From Cerioporus squamosus (Eukaryota > Basidiomycota > Agaricomycetes > Polyporales > Polyporaceae): 64,000 bases of DNA. Where the stretch lies: contig JABYQS010000170.1 in the NCBI GenBank assembly GCA_022592435.1, positions 1 through 64,000 of the forward strand, read 5' to 3'. Positions within the stretch are counted from its first letter, which is position 1, and each line of letters begins with the position of its first letter. Below, one piece after another: positions 25,957 to 38,060 of this stretch. A program made the translations under genes and the position numbers. Under the pieces are notes generated by a model that was not told where the DNA came from, did not search any database, and saw only the letters and a program-made list of their open reading frames with translations.

Positions 25957-28900
25957 AAATGTCGTCTAACCCGCGTCTCTCGCAGCCTAAGTAACACGGA
26001 GCAGGGTCCGTGCGTCTGCGTCCATTCTTCTCAGGCTGCCTTGTCCGCGTCCGACGTCTCGGCAGTGCTGAATTGTCGTTCGCTAGGTGTTCTCGGCCAG
26101 GGGAGCCGGGAGGAGGGACATGTACGTAGTCTTGCGTGTAACATGTTCGATCTCGGTCCCATCGTCGTTCCGTTGGCAGCGGATGTAGAGGCTCACATTG
26201 AGCTCGGGCTGCCTCCTGCCAACGTCAGAGAACTGCACTGCAGGTCTCCCGAGTACACTGGAATCAGAAGAATGATTTGATTCTCCGGGCACCTCGGGCA
26301 TGGCTCTCCAAAAGGTTTTCCGCCATGACATCGGCTGAATGATATTCAACCTGTCATGAAAGTATGAGGTATCTGGTCACGGTGCAGACCAGTGCCTACT
26401 CAGGCTCTTTCCCGTACCGCTCAATTGGATAATATTGACACAATTTCACGGTCTCATGAAGGAGTTTAGGCCATCGTAAACATACATTTTGACCTAGCAA
26501 GCAGGATGCGAGACAGCATGATAATATGCCTTCCCAAGGGCTCTTCCGGTGTGCCGCTGCCACCGAGACTTTACCCGGTTGCGTGCCCGGCCTGACCCCG
26601 TCGAAGCTCAGTCCGGTGGACACCGGGATAGACAAATCGGGCCAGGGAGCCTCCGAATAACCATACACCTGGACATTCTGTAACCATGTACTGGCAGAGC
26701 TTGTCGGACAGCCATCAGAGTCGAGTCTGAGCCCGCATACCCACCGCAAATCCTCTGCAGAGCTGGCTGAAGAGCTGCGTAGAAGAACGGTGGTTAAGAC
26801 TTTTGTTTCCAAGCCAGAACTATATTCAGGGAAAGACATAGACTTGAGCTTTGCAGTCGAAGAGAACTGGGACAAGCGATGACTTAGACAGGATGGAATT
26901 CGGAACAGTGTCGAGACTTGACTCGGATAAGCAAGAGAAGATCGAAGGGTCCAGAAAGATGTCGGTTCGGAAGACAGCATGCTCCTATCAGTCCAGGTTT
27001 CAAGTTAGACAGCGGCAGGAAATGTCCAAGGCAGCTGATGCGATGTCAAGGCTAGCTCTGGCAGCAAGCTTCTTGACTGTCACGGTCGGGAATACTCTCA
27101 CAGGCAACCAGATAATCAAGATTCGACACAGCACATTGTCGGAGGCTAGGGCATGGCCGCTGTGCAAGAACATCTGCAAGAAGCTATGTTCATTCACACT
27201 GTTGGGATACTATGTATCACAGAGGCAAGGGCCATGTACACGGCAGAATCAAGAAAACCTAGATATGAATGGACAGGTGGGAGTACAACAGCGGAGTATG
27301 ACCCAACATGACGGGATCCGAGGATGAGAGCTGTGTCACCAGAGGTTCAAGCCGCTCCTCCCGTACTCTGACACAGCGAATAGCGGGACAGCCTGTAGAC
27401 TCAATATGGAGGCAGACGGCTGAGCCAAAGACTCCGATGGGAGTCGGAAGTAGTATGTGTAGGACATCAACATCAGGGGGAACATCGAGGTCGAGAGTGA
27501 TGTGGCTGAGTCGCGACTGCGAGAGTTCATTAGGTCATTCCCCGGTGTCTCAACGGTTGTGTGCATGCAGATGTATCACCTGGTGGCCCCGGCATTGGTC
27601 TTGGAGCCATACTGCGTAGTTTCAAGAGCTCCCAGCGTCGCATAAGCTACGTGCACCGTCTGGATTGTGTCTACCATTGAAACGGTGGCCGACGGCCAGT
27701 CATTGAGGCGTTCTCCGAAGCCTGAATGTGCCTCCCGGCCGGTGGTTGGGCTGAATCGGGCGGCCGGAAGATAACCTTGTGGCCGAGGGGATGGTCAGCC
27801 AATCGGCTACAATGTGTCCATGCAACGTCAAGCTCAGCCGAGACACGCAGGTCAACGTGTATGGCTGGTACGCACCTCATATTTCCTACCTATACCACAT
27901 CTATTGAAGCCTCTGCACAGACACACAGTCGCTGTGAGCATCACTGACCGCACTCACGTCTTGGGATGATATGCCGGAAGGCGCAGAGGACGACATACAT
28001 TGATCACTGTGCTCGAAACGGGACGTCGGCGCGCAACGCGCCTGGGAACCGCAGGAATTCGCCGTCTCTGACAGATGAATGTTCCCGGATCCCGGAGCGA
28101 GGGTGCTACGTGTGTTGGTCAGTCGCTCCCTTCCTCCTCCCACCACCGGCCCCCCCGTCGCCTGCTCGACTCTCCCAGCACCTGCGCGTCCTCTGGCTTC
28201 TCCGGGAGCAGGAAACACTGCATACGTTAGGTGCATAGCAGACCCACGGAAGGACTGCTGGGTACTCACTGGTCAGTTAGCAGAGCTACGCGCTGCGCCG
28301 AAGCCGTCTACGGAAGTATCGGATGCGCTGAGCGTGTTCCGACGCGTCCTTGATGGTTCACAGGTCAGCATGGTGCCGTTTCGACATCGCACGGTACTCG
28401 TACTGTCTGAGTGGCTTCCAGCCGCGTACCCATCCCATTCGTCGCCTTGAAGCCCGAATTTCGCAGGCCGTGAGCCTTCTCTCCACGTCAGGTATGCACC
28501 TCGGGTCCCTCACGCGTTGGCGGCGGCGTCGACGGTCGTCCTGAGGTGCGTGTCCTGGCAGCCGCGTCGTCCGGTATCTGGTGCTGAAGGCTCCGAGGCT
28601 GTGGGAGGCGCAGGTGCGCTCGTGTTCTGAACACTTCCCATGCAAGGCAGATCTCCTGCATGGCGCGAGACATGCTCTGAAAGTACGTCAGCGGCTTCCA
28701 TGCTCGTGAACTCTACTGTGACGTACCTGACGACATCGGCGCCCAGATCTCGGCACACGAGCTCTCTGAACGAGGACGCGAATGGTTCGCCCCTTTCAGA
28801 AGTGCGTCCGCGCGTCCTTAAGTCGGACGGCTTTCAACGGCTACGGAGACTCCCGGCATCGCTCGTGTGAGTCCATGTAGCAGTCTGCAACGAGCTGTCG

Positions 28901-29324
28901 CTGACCACGGGGCTTGCGCGCAGGTATTGCCGAAGCGCACCTGGGGCCGGACGGCCGTGTTCTCCGACTCGCTGAGCTTTGTGCCTGGGAAGCCGGCGAG
29001 GTTTCACCTTGCGGAGTCCGCACATCGTCAGACTGGAAAGACTGCGGCCAGAGACATCCGCACGGACTGTTATCCCTGCAGCACGCCGACGCCAAGATCC
29101 CTCATATGTCCACGTCCCCGAGACCGTCCACGAAGCCGGACCCAAGGATGCGAGCTTCCGGAGGACGGCGGCTTCTGGACGACTGGCGAGCGGCGTAGAC
29201 GGAAGCGGGAGAGCGGAGTTGCGATGCCATGTGCGCTCACTGGGGCGCACTTTATGTGCTGTAGTCAGCGTAGATATTAGCCCTATGATATTGAGTTCTC
29301 ACCTCGAATCTCGCTGTATGCTCT

Positions 29325-29610
29325 CGAGTCGCTCCCGGTAGCCAATTACGCGCCTCCCTGTAGCCCTTCCTGCGCACTCTCCGTAGCCTACCTCCCACTA
29401 GCCACCCCCTGTAAGCCCTGTAGACGACTCTTTCCGTCGCACTCCCCGTAGCCCTACCTTGCACTAGCCCTCCTTGCGCACTCTCTGTAGACGACTCTCC
29501 CACTATCCACCGCCGGTCAGCCCTCCATGCGCACTCTCTGTAGCCTACCTAGCCACCCCCTGTAAGCCCTCCCTGTGCATCTCCTGTAGCCTACCTCCCT
29601 GTATCCCACC
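29325..29610. repeat. Pyrimidine-rich minisatellite, unit 4
   Basis: Same motif, organised as in unit 3. Confidence 0.8.
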
Positions 29611-29798
29611 CCACTCAATCCTTCCTGCGCATCTACTGAGTCTCGTCCTATTTCCGGTCGGGCTAAGTCCTCATTGCGCGCCTGACTCCACCGCGCCCGT
29701 CCAGCCACGAGGCTACCAAACGCCCGGCGCCAGTCAGGAGAACAAAATATATTCGCGTGCCTACGTACAGCGACACCCCGGAGCCTGGCGGACGTGCG

Positions 29799-31322
29799 TC
29801 AGCTTTCGCAGCTCAATGCTAGATTGCAGAGTGGATGGGATATATGTACGCACATCTGCTGCAGACGCGCCTGCTGCGTCTCCGAGCCGAGCATGTTCCC
29901 GTCCTTGGACATGGTGAGGCGTGCGTGGAGGCGGGGGAAGAGCGGGAGGATGATGCGGTCGCGGAAGGAGACGAGCGCGAGGGCGCGCACGTCGATCTGG
30001 CCTGACGCAGCCGTCGGTACCCCCGCACTCTTGCCATTCTGCGTGGGCGACGTCGGCCGGTGCGCCTTTGGTATGCGGTACAGTGACGAGAGGAGCGGAT
30101 CGGTTTGCAGTGGGAGCAGCGCCTAGGCGGAAGAGACGGGTAAGGCGGGATGTGGGGATGACAGGACGGGAAGAATAGACGGATAGACTCACCCCTTCGA
30201 GGTACGGGAGGACCTGTGTCCAGAAGAAGGTCCAGAGCTCGACGATGTGGACGATGAGCTGCTCGTCGTCGACGCCGGCGAGCCTGGAGTCGAGGGTGAC
30301 CATGCCGGTCGCGATGAGCTCGAAGGCGTCGTTCTCGAGCGTGGCGACGGCCTTGCCCGGGGCGGCGGAGATGACGGTCTGGATGTGGCGGCGGACGAGC
30401 TGGTTGAGGTCCTCGATCGGGCAGCGGAGCGGCTCGTGGTTGAAGAGCGGGAGGATGAGGACGTGGAGGGACGCCCAGGGGCTCTCGCCCGAGAGGCTCG
30501 CGCTGATGTTCGGGGCGGCGGAGGGGGCCATGGTCAGTGCGCTCGTCGCCTGGGGCGCGGAGACGGAGGGGGCGAGGGAGGGGAGGTGGGCGAGGTTGCC
30601 CAGGCGGTGCATCTCGCGCGAGACGAGCTTGGAGTCATATGTGCGCGTGGACGACGCCTGTTTGCGTTCGCGATGCGGAGTCAGCGGGGAGATAGAAGCG
30701 CGAAGGGTGAGAGGATCGCCGGAGGGAGTATGTGCATGGGCAGATCGTGATGGCGCGGGTCACGAATGCACTGCGTACATACCTTCGAAGGCGACGTGTG
30801 GCCCTTGTTGGGCTGGTTCTGGGGAGCGGCCATGGGGACGGGCGAGTGTGCACCTTCACGAGGGTCGCGGGGCAAGGCAGAGTCAGCGCGAGAGTGGGAG
30901 CGGGCAGGGAGGAGACTGGACGGGATCGGGGTGGTGCCGGAGCGCTGGGATGACGAAGCGACCGAGGCGGGCGATGCTCCAAGGTGAGACGAGTGCAGGT
31001 GCGAGGCCAGGTGGGACGAGGACGCGACGAGATGGCCAGCGGACGGCAGCTGGAGGATATCCCCGAGGAATCCGAGTCGCTTGGGGCCGTGGTCCGCGGT
31101 CAGATGGGCCCCGCTGGTGCCCGCCTGTGTACTCGCATTCTGTCCTGGCGTCGGGGACGGGGAGCGCATGGGCGAGGGCGGGACAGAGTGGTCGTGGGCG
31201 TGGACGAGCGTGGGCGGGGCGGGGACACGTGGGGTCGCGTCGCCGTGTGAGGACGACCGCCGCCGCTCGGGACCCCGGAAGTCGCTCGAGATGCGTCGGA
31301 CATGCGCTGACCGTCCCGCCAT
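29799..31322 (-). CDS. HbrB/Bit61-family TORC2 subunit, copy 4
   Basis: Exons 31322-30783, 30657-30193 and 30122-29799 (442 aa). It differs from copies 2 and 3 by a 6-bp in-frame deletion in the Ser-rich N-terminus and a few substitutions (for example TVISAAP in place of TVVSAAP). The short tail after QQARLQQM resembles copy 1. This is the copy nearest the array edge; its 5' flank diverges about 120 bp upstream of the ATG. Confidence 0.7.
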
Positions 31323-31440
31323 GCCCGGTGCTCGCTCTCGCCGTCGTGGTGGACGAGGAGAGGGTGGATGGCGGGGCAGAGGACGTTATCGCCGCCGCCG
31401 TTTACGGTTTGCTTCTCGACGCCCGTGCCCGCTTCTGGTG

Positions 31441-34100
31441 CTCGTCTGCCTCTCTCGCTCGCCTCGCTCTGGGCTGCTCGGACTTCCAGTACTGCTGCTC
31501 CGCCCTCGTCTGCTTGTCCTGCCAATCCTCGTCGCCTCGTTTCCCCAGTGTCCCGTCGGCATGGAGGGGTGAGTCCACCCGGTAGTATGGCTGCCCTTAC
31601 GCTCGCAGACAGGTCAATGTACCACCCAGGGCTCAGAGCGTGTAACGCCAACATTGATACAGACGCATACATCCACTGGCATGTATTCCGAGATCCTGTG
31701 GACAATTTGAGTGGTTCCTGGTGGGTACTACATGAAGTATACTCCCCTCCAATCCGACATACATACCCATGTCCCTTTCACAGGTATTTCTCGGGTTCGT
31801 TCGTGTGCGCGAACAGAGTGTCTGTAATGACGTTCTATCACTGCTGTATCCTCGTCGTCTCAACGACTGCCCATACATCAAGTGCTCGGAGGGCGCTGGA
31901 GAGTATATTGGGAGAGGATTCCCTCGCCGGTGCGTCCTCGTCAGGGATCCGTCTGGTCCTTATTACGGTGCACGAATACTTTCTCCTTCACCCTGCCCTC
32001 TCCCGGGACCTTTCCCTCATCCCATCATCCCATCATCCTGCTTCCGCCACGCTCGCGTTTCTTCTCTTCGCGGTCCGGGGCGCACGCATCCGTAGATGTC
32101 TTATGTCTATCGACTGCATCTTGTCCTACTACCTGCTTGCACTCCCCACCGGCCCTACCTGCCTGCCTCACTACGCCCGCATCTTCCGGCAACACGCTGG
32201 ACGCCTCCGATGCATGGCTGGCAACCGACTGGCCCACATCGTCGCATGTCGCTCCCTCCGCGTCCGTCTGCCGTCATTGTCAAGCACCACATAACAGCAC
32301 AGGTAACCATCTCGGACACCACGCTCGTCGCTCGACCCGTGCATCAGCTATACTGACTCCGGTTACCGATATCTGCATGCCACCGGAGGTCTGGTAGGCG
32401 GACCTAACCTCAACATATCGCAACAATGTCCCAGCAACGAGTCTATCTACAGACAGGCACGGACAGATCCGCTGCAACGAGGGCCCTCTGGGGCCCTTCC
32501 GATCGCGAACGGCCCAACCGTCACCTCCACCTATCCTCTCCTTTATCGCTCCTCTCAACTGCATCACCGCCTTCACCCGACGAGAGCATCAGGTATCCGT
32601 ACGACAATGCCGCGTGCCACTGGACGTGCATCCGACGGCGCTGGAGCGACCGTGCCTACCCAGAACCCAGGAGACGTCGTGCCCTCGTATCGCACTCGAC
32701 CGTGCAGCGCTCCCTGCCACAGCGCGTGGAGCCCGTGGTCGGGCAGCTAGGCTCTGGGCCGACTGCACGCAACGCGGAACAAAAACTCTTCGTATGTTGG
32801 ATCGACCCCGTCTGCAGACTGCATGTCGTGCACCGATCCACGGTCCGTCGTCCCATCGTCCTCCTGCGCTGTTTCGGACGCAAGGCTCGCTCAGGTCTCC
32901 GTCAAGACTCAAGAGGGTTTCAGGAGACCTCTTCGTGCTCAGACCGCGCACCGTTCTGCTGGCACATTCTAATTTCCACCTCCAGGCATAGAGCTCCATG
33001 CATGGAGTGCAAAGCGGCAAGCCATGGCTCTCCCGTGGCTCGCCTCGTGAGTCGCAGATGGTTGGGTGCGTCCGTGCCCCGTCGATACAGCGACAAACAG
33101 GACGGCCGTCCGGCGTCGACTATCGCGCACTCGCGTGAGTCCACCGGTGGTCTCCCGCGTAAGCTCCACGCTTAGCTCTCGCCGCCGCGACGTCAGGTTG
33201 GATACGAGCCGCGCGGTGGACTCCAGCTCACACTTTGCTTCTCGACACGCCTGCCACGCTTCCGCGTACCCCTCTGTTCTCTCGCCTGCTTCACACCTGG
33301 CCTGTGACGCTCTACTGCGCTCGCCGAGCGCCAAAGTAGTCACGGCTCGCTCCCCAGCAACATCGTGCAGCCACACGCCCTCAACTGCACTTGCACACGT
33401 CGTCGTCAGGATCCGTCTGCGCGTGCTATGCTGCAGCGCGACCTTGGGGTCCCGCTCTGGGCCATGCTCGGCCCTTCGCGGCTTCAAGTTCGCGCTCGTC
33501 TACATAGGTGCTCAGGACTCAGCCAGTACTCGCAGGTACGTCGCTCGCGTCTGGATGATGTCTTCACAAGGTTCCATTTATTCCATTCTACGTGTAGGTG
33601 CATGACTCTCGCGCGTCCCTCCATGCTCGCGGCCGGGCCATCGGACCCTCAGGCTGGTTGCTGGTCGGGCTCCGGGGGTGCGTGCTGGCGGTGCCAGTGG
33701 GCCATTGACAGACGCTGTCATTGTCTGGGTCGCCCGCGAGTATCCCTCGGACTCGAACGAGGGTACGTGCAGACGGCGCCGCCGCCAGCGAGGAGCCTCA
33801 TTTGCTTCGGAAGACAGTGGCGGTCTTGTGCGACGTGTTCATCCAAGGTCGAGGTGCGTCGTCTCTATACCCGATACCTGCTTGCGTGTCGGATCCCGAT
33901 ACTGTCCGGATATTCAAAGACATCTTCCTCACACTGGTCTTGTACGGGGACATCGCGCGTCGCTGTACGTCCATCGGCCACCTTCCATATGGCATCTCCA
34001 GTTTGCACGATGAAGAAAGTGGCTCCCTTTTTTTTGGGCGAACACGCCTTTTCATGTGCTTGCATTTCTGGCGACTGCCCCCGGGCAAGGGAAGGGCTGC
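31441..34100. repeat. Degenerate remains of a fifth unit
   Basis: Patchy similarity to the segment of the unit that follows HbrB. Examples: 31,612-31,665 resembles 13,350-13,420; 33,535-33,600 (gtacgtcgctcgcgtctgg...ttctacgtgtag) resembles 5,741-5,803; 33,770-33,790 (cagacggcgccgccgccag) resembles 14,669-14,690. The order is the same as in the unit. ORFs in this stretch, including a 249-codon one at 32,426-33,175, are not convincing. No gene is called here. Confidence 0.6.
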
Positions 34101-34125
34101 CGCCGTTCGTCGTACTGCCTATGAC

Positions 34126-36452
34126 CTACGTGTCGGCTCCTTCCTTGCTCCTTCGTGGACGCGCCATGGCCGCACCCGCCTCCTTCGCAACTCTCGTGAC
34201 CTCAGCCCGACGGCCTTCCGCTTCCTCGCGATGGCCACGGACGAGAGCACCGCCAACGCGGCCATCCCCTGCTCTCAGCCGCTGTGCTCCCTCCATTGCT
34301 CTCCGCATCGCCAGCAAGTTGCTTCCCTCGCTGCCTGCGCCAGACGGACGAGTTCTTCCTGCACGGGAACAAGACTGGGTTGATAAGGAGGAGGAGGAGG
34401 AGGAGACGAGTCCGGAGTATGGCTGGGACTCGGTAGCGGGAGGAGTAGGTCGTGTTGGGTGAATTGATCGTTCAGCACCACCCACTGCCAGCGCATTACT
34501 GCCGTCCTCCGTACTGTGATTGAGAGAGCTGATCGAGGCATCCAGGACGAGCGTCGCCCCATTATTGATGGGACAAGGCGCGAAGGACAGGGTCAGCGTG
34601 GCATCTTGCAACCAGCCCTCAATGTCCACGTGGAACACCTTACGGAGAGCGGGCCATTGCGAGACATGGTCCGTCAAGCAGTCGTGTCGGAGGTCATCTG
34701 AGAGCATTCTCATCTCCCATAATGCGTGGGAGACTCTTCTCGAGTCGGAGATGTATTCGCCATGAACTGTCGCCCAAACACGCTGGTCCCAGGGAAGGTT
34801 CTGCTCAATCTGCCATTGGCGACATTTCCCAACCTTGATCATGATGAAGCGGACGTTCATATACGAGTCATAGCCCCGGACATCGAGGAAGGGAGTCGGG
34901 GAGAAGATATATGTTGTCGGGAGCATGGTTGGGCAATTGGATTGGGGCATCCAGCCGCTCGGACTCGGAGGCCGGTGATCGGCGCCGTGAACCGTCATGT
35001 AGTGGGCCTGAGACTCGCGCAGGAATTTGCGGATGTGAGCCTCGTCGAAGCGGTAAGGAGCATTGAGGGTGAGCTGCATGGGCATGGTTGGAATGAGGGT
35101 CGTACCACGATCTGACAGCCGGGCAGAGAGCGAGCCGGCGCCCCAGTGCGGTACAGGTCGATGTCGAATGAGGACTTCCTGCCACGATGCGTGCTCCCCT
35201 GGCTCACGGCTTTCAATGCGAAGAATGCCGCATTGGACACGATACAATGGGCGGACGGTCCGGGATGAGCCAGTCTGACTGTCAGGGTCTTCTTCAAGAC
35301 AAAGCATGGGTCTCAGCTTGCGATTACGCATTTGTCTAACAGCTGAGGGCCGAGACCAGTAGAAGTCTCCCACAAGGAGCTCGTTGTACCGATATACGGG
35401 GATATAGGCCAGGATGCCATAGGGGGTGACGGAAAGCTCTATGTCATGGACAGCTCCATTCCGGAGGGCTGAATTCTACGAATTGTATCAGAGGTCGTGC
35501 ACAATGGAAGAAAGACGTCTCAACTGACTCTGTGCGAGGGATGGTCTTGTCGAGGCGGCGTGTACATGATATCCCCGATCGTTTTGAACGCTGTAGGCGA
35601 CGGCGCGAAGAGACAAGAATGCAGTCGATAATCCAGGCTGAAGTCTTCCCATGCGAAGAGCGTCGTATCCGTCGACTGCTTCAAGAGCTCCTCCTGCAAC
35701 CGACGGAACGCATTTCTCCCCTCGCCGTAGAGTGGTGGCATATGTATGTCAAACAGTCCGAGCAGACAGTACGCTTCATCCTCCAGACGTGTCGTCTCCC
35801 GCTTTCCGTACCAGGACATCCGCTGAGCGATGCTGAACTCTGAGTGACTGACTTGAAGCCGGAGTACAGGTTCCGGAATGGTTGTCGGCAAGAGCTCTGC
35901 CAAGTCTGCCTTTGTGCCTAGGACTTCCCAGGAGCGCGAAAGGAAGAGGAAGAAGCGGGGAGCGATGAGTTCCTGGAGCGTCCAACCTCTCGTGAACCAA
36001 ACGCTTCCCCTTAAGGACTCGGACATGGGCCCGCGGTAGTAGCTGAGCTGACAGCCGCCTTTCGTCGGCATGATGTCCTCGAGCGAGCCATCCAGAGCAG
36101 GGACGTCCGGCAAGTATCCGTAGCAGATGTCCGCGAGGGCATAATAGCGAAACATAGAGTTGATGGCCTCTGAGAGCTCGGCGCTGCTCGTCTTGTCGAT
36201 GCAGCAGGTGTCAATCCACACCCACTTGTAGCCATGCCTCTCCGCAAGCTCGCAGCACCTCCGGGTTTTCTTGCACACTATATCGCGAGGGTTGGTGCCG
36301 TCTATGGCACAATGCTCCTGGATCCTCCGGACGTCCTGGAACGACTGCTCCTCCTTGCCCCAGACGTGGGAGAGCGCTCCGTAACCATCCGGGACATCCT
36401 CGGGAGAGGCAAAGAAGTGGAGCTCTGCACGGTCGGTGCTGAGGAGCCACAT
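34126..36452 (-). CDS. HET-domain (heterokaryon incompatibility-type) protein
   Basis: Two exons: 36452-35529 and 35475-34126 (about 757 aa), with a 53-bp in-frame intron (donor gtcagt, acceptor tag). It begins MWLLSTDRAELHFF, the usual start of this basidiomycete family. HET-domain blocks follow: GALSHVWG (~26-32), WVWIDTCCID (~77-86) and RGWTLQELIAP (~155-165), then RMSWYGKRETTRLEDEAY (~211-228) and LLGLFDIHMPPLYGEG. HET domains are TIR-related and can trigger cell death when non-self is sensed, but most mushroom members have no tested role. The C-terminus after the Ser run (about 34,395) changes character; a missed intron or frameshift there is possible, so the last ~90 residues are uncertain. 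Confidence 0.82.
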
Positions 36453-36795
36453 GAGGAGCGCTGCGACGAGTTGTTAGGGAACGACACATCGATCGAGTCT
36501 GCTGGAGTTGCGCACCTTAGAAGAGTACGGGACAGCGCGCAGGGATCGAGCGGATGATCGCGGATGGGTGAGGATGGGACGCAAGAGGCGAGACGACTCG
36601 AACGACTTATGTACGAGTGTGCGGCGGGTAGAGTCCGCTGGTGATAACTCAGGCGAGCAAGCAGTACAACGTCAAGAGAGAGAGGTAGAGAGAGGGAGCG
36701 ATTTGTACGAGATCCGACGATGTCGTCTCGACAGAGGCCGTGAGCAGGGGTGGTCGTGGTACTGAGTGAACGCACAGTGAACGTTCCGGCTTCGG

Positions 36796-36803
36796 CTTAT
36801 AAG
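36796..36803 (-). promoter_or_regulatory. Possible TATA-like box of the HET gene
   Basis: The palindrome cttataag lies about 345 bp upstream of the HET start codon. The distance is long for a TATA box, so this is weak. The rest of 36,453-37,590 shows no gene. Confidence 0.25.
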
Positions 36804-37589
36804 GACTGTCCTTCAATCCTGACGTCTGCAGTGCAAGTGGGAGAAAGAAGCGTCACTCGGCGCTGGCGCTGCGGCGGGGCAGTGTGCCGGCGCTGTCCGA
36901 GAGAATTTGAGCGGGGAGAGGAGAGGACGGTTGGGTCTGTCCAGACATGCGGTTGGAATTGCACCGCTACAACCTAAGATCAACAGAACGGTTCTAACCT
37001 GTTCGAGTCGGCACAAGGTAGATAAGAGCTGCTGGATTCTGCGAGGTACGGCGCGCGAGGCCGCTGCCCCGGAGAAGAGCGGATACGCAAATTCCTCTTG
37101 CGAGTTTAGGCAAAGAGGAGTACAGTCTCCGAGTTCCTCGATGTCCTTCCGTGGTGCGTGAAATTGGACATGGCAGGAGCTCGCGTCTTCCGACGTGTTT
37201 GTGGCTCGGACAGGTGCCTGTTATCGTCCTCAGACACGATGCGACGGGCGGGTCCGCCATCCTGCTCTCGCCATCCTGACGTCGACCGGTGAGCTTTCGA
37301 TCAACATTAGAGCAAGAAGAGGATCAGTTAGCACTCTCGCAAAGAGCTCACCGATCAAGGGCGCGAGCGGAATGGCTATCGGCGTTTTTTTTGTTCCAGA
37401 AAGAGCATGAGACAAGGTCTTGCAGACCGCGCAGAAATGCGCGAAACCAATGATATAGAAGCAGTTCGACCACATGAGCTTTAACGCGGTAGCCGCACGA
37501 ACCATGCACGAACCACCTTTCCTGCGACACACCTCCCATCCTGCATCTTACCCTACACACCCATTCCGCGAAGTGATGATGGACGTACC

Positions 37590-38060
37590 TTGAAAAGCGA
37601 AGTATTGGCCTTGTTGAGTTGATTTGCTGGTGCGCCCATCGATAGTGTTGATCGGGAGAGTGTGTGCCGCTGCGAGGATCACACGAGTGTGAGCGAACAG
37701 GGAGATCTTAACGGAATAGACCGATGAAGCCACGCAGGTAGGCGGTGCAAGTGCGAGTGCAGATAAAAGGAATAGTGAATGATTGGACGACCAGCAGAAG
37801 GCGGCGCCGCAGCTGAAGCTGGAGGATGTCGCCGGAAAGCTTAAGCTGTGTGGTCCGTCGTCGGACGTGTCCCGCCTATCCTCGTGCTCGCGCCCTGCGT
37901 GTTCGCAGTCTGTGTCGATGGCGCTACAGACGGGGCGGAGAGCACGTTGGCCAAGGCGGGACGAAGGGGTTGTGTGGGTAGAGTCCGAGGAGGCCTGATG
38001 TTGCGGCGTCATCGGAAGCTGGGGGCCATGGGCGGGTCGTGTAGACAAGCCATCGGTGAG
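37590..38060 (-). pseudogene. Degenerate HbrB relic, 3' part of exon 1
   Basis: Diverged copy of HbrB exon 1. The plus-strand stretch at 37,585-37,670 (cgtaccttgaaaagcgaag, then ttggccttgttgagttg and cggga-gtgtgtgcc) lines up with 12,542-12,620, and 37,800-37,860 (agctggaggatgtcgcc to gtggtccg) with 12,810-12,860. The reading frame is mostly open but hardly matches the functional copies. This is an old copy, unlike those in the array. Confidence 0.65.

Larger units (their letters stand above)
18562..26888. repeat. Tandem unit 3
   Basis: Third unit, 8,327 bp by the same phase point. It is a mosaic: the first kb matches unit 1, the HbrB 3' end matches unit 2, about 24,510-24,600 returns to the unit-1 form, and about 24,780-25,300 differs from both. 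A 378-codon plus-strand ORF (23,909-25,045) runs through intron-like segments but is broken in sister units, so I do not call it a gene. Confidence 0.92.
26889..31440. repeat. Tandem unit 4 (partial, array edge)
   Basis: Fourth unit, truncated. It matches the others until just upstream of the HbrB start (about 31,440), after which similarity falls to short degenerate patches. Its first kb is the unit-2 variant, 28,200-28,330 looks like unit 1, and from about 28,480 it again follows units 2 and 3. This marks the right edge of the well-preserved array. Confidence 0.9.

Noticed and set aside
26396..26980. 194-codon minus-strand ORF in unit 3
   Set aside because: Units 1, 2 have a stop in the same frame (ggtaac versus ggttac on the minus strand); no motif seen.
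1..31440. rDNA array, judged from the ~8-kb tandem units
   Set aside because: No rRNA-like conserved blocks; the only gene recognised is HbrB-type.
32426..33175. 249-codon plus-strand ORF
   Set aside because: No motif, low-complexity Arg/Ser composition, lies in decayed repeat sequence.
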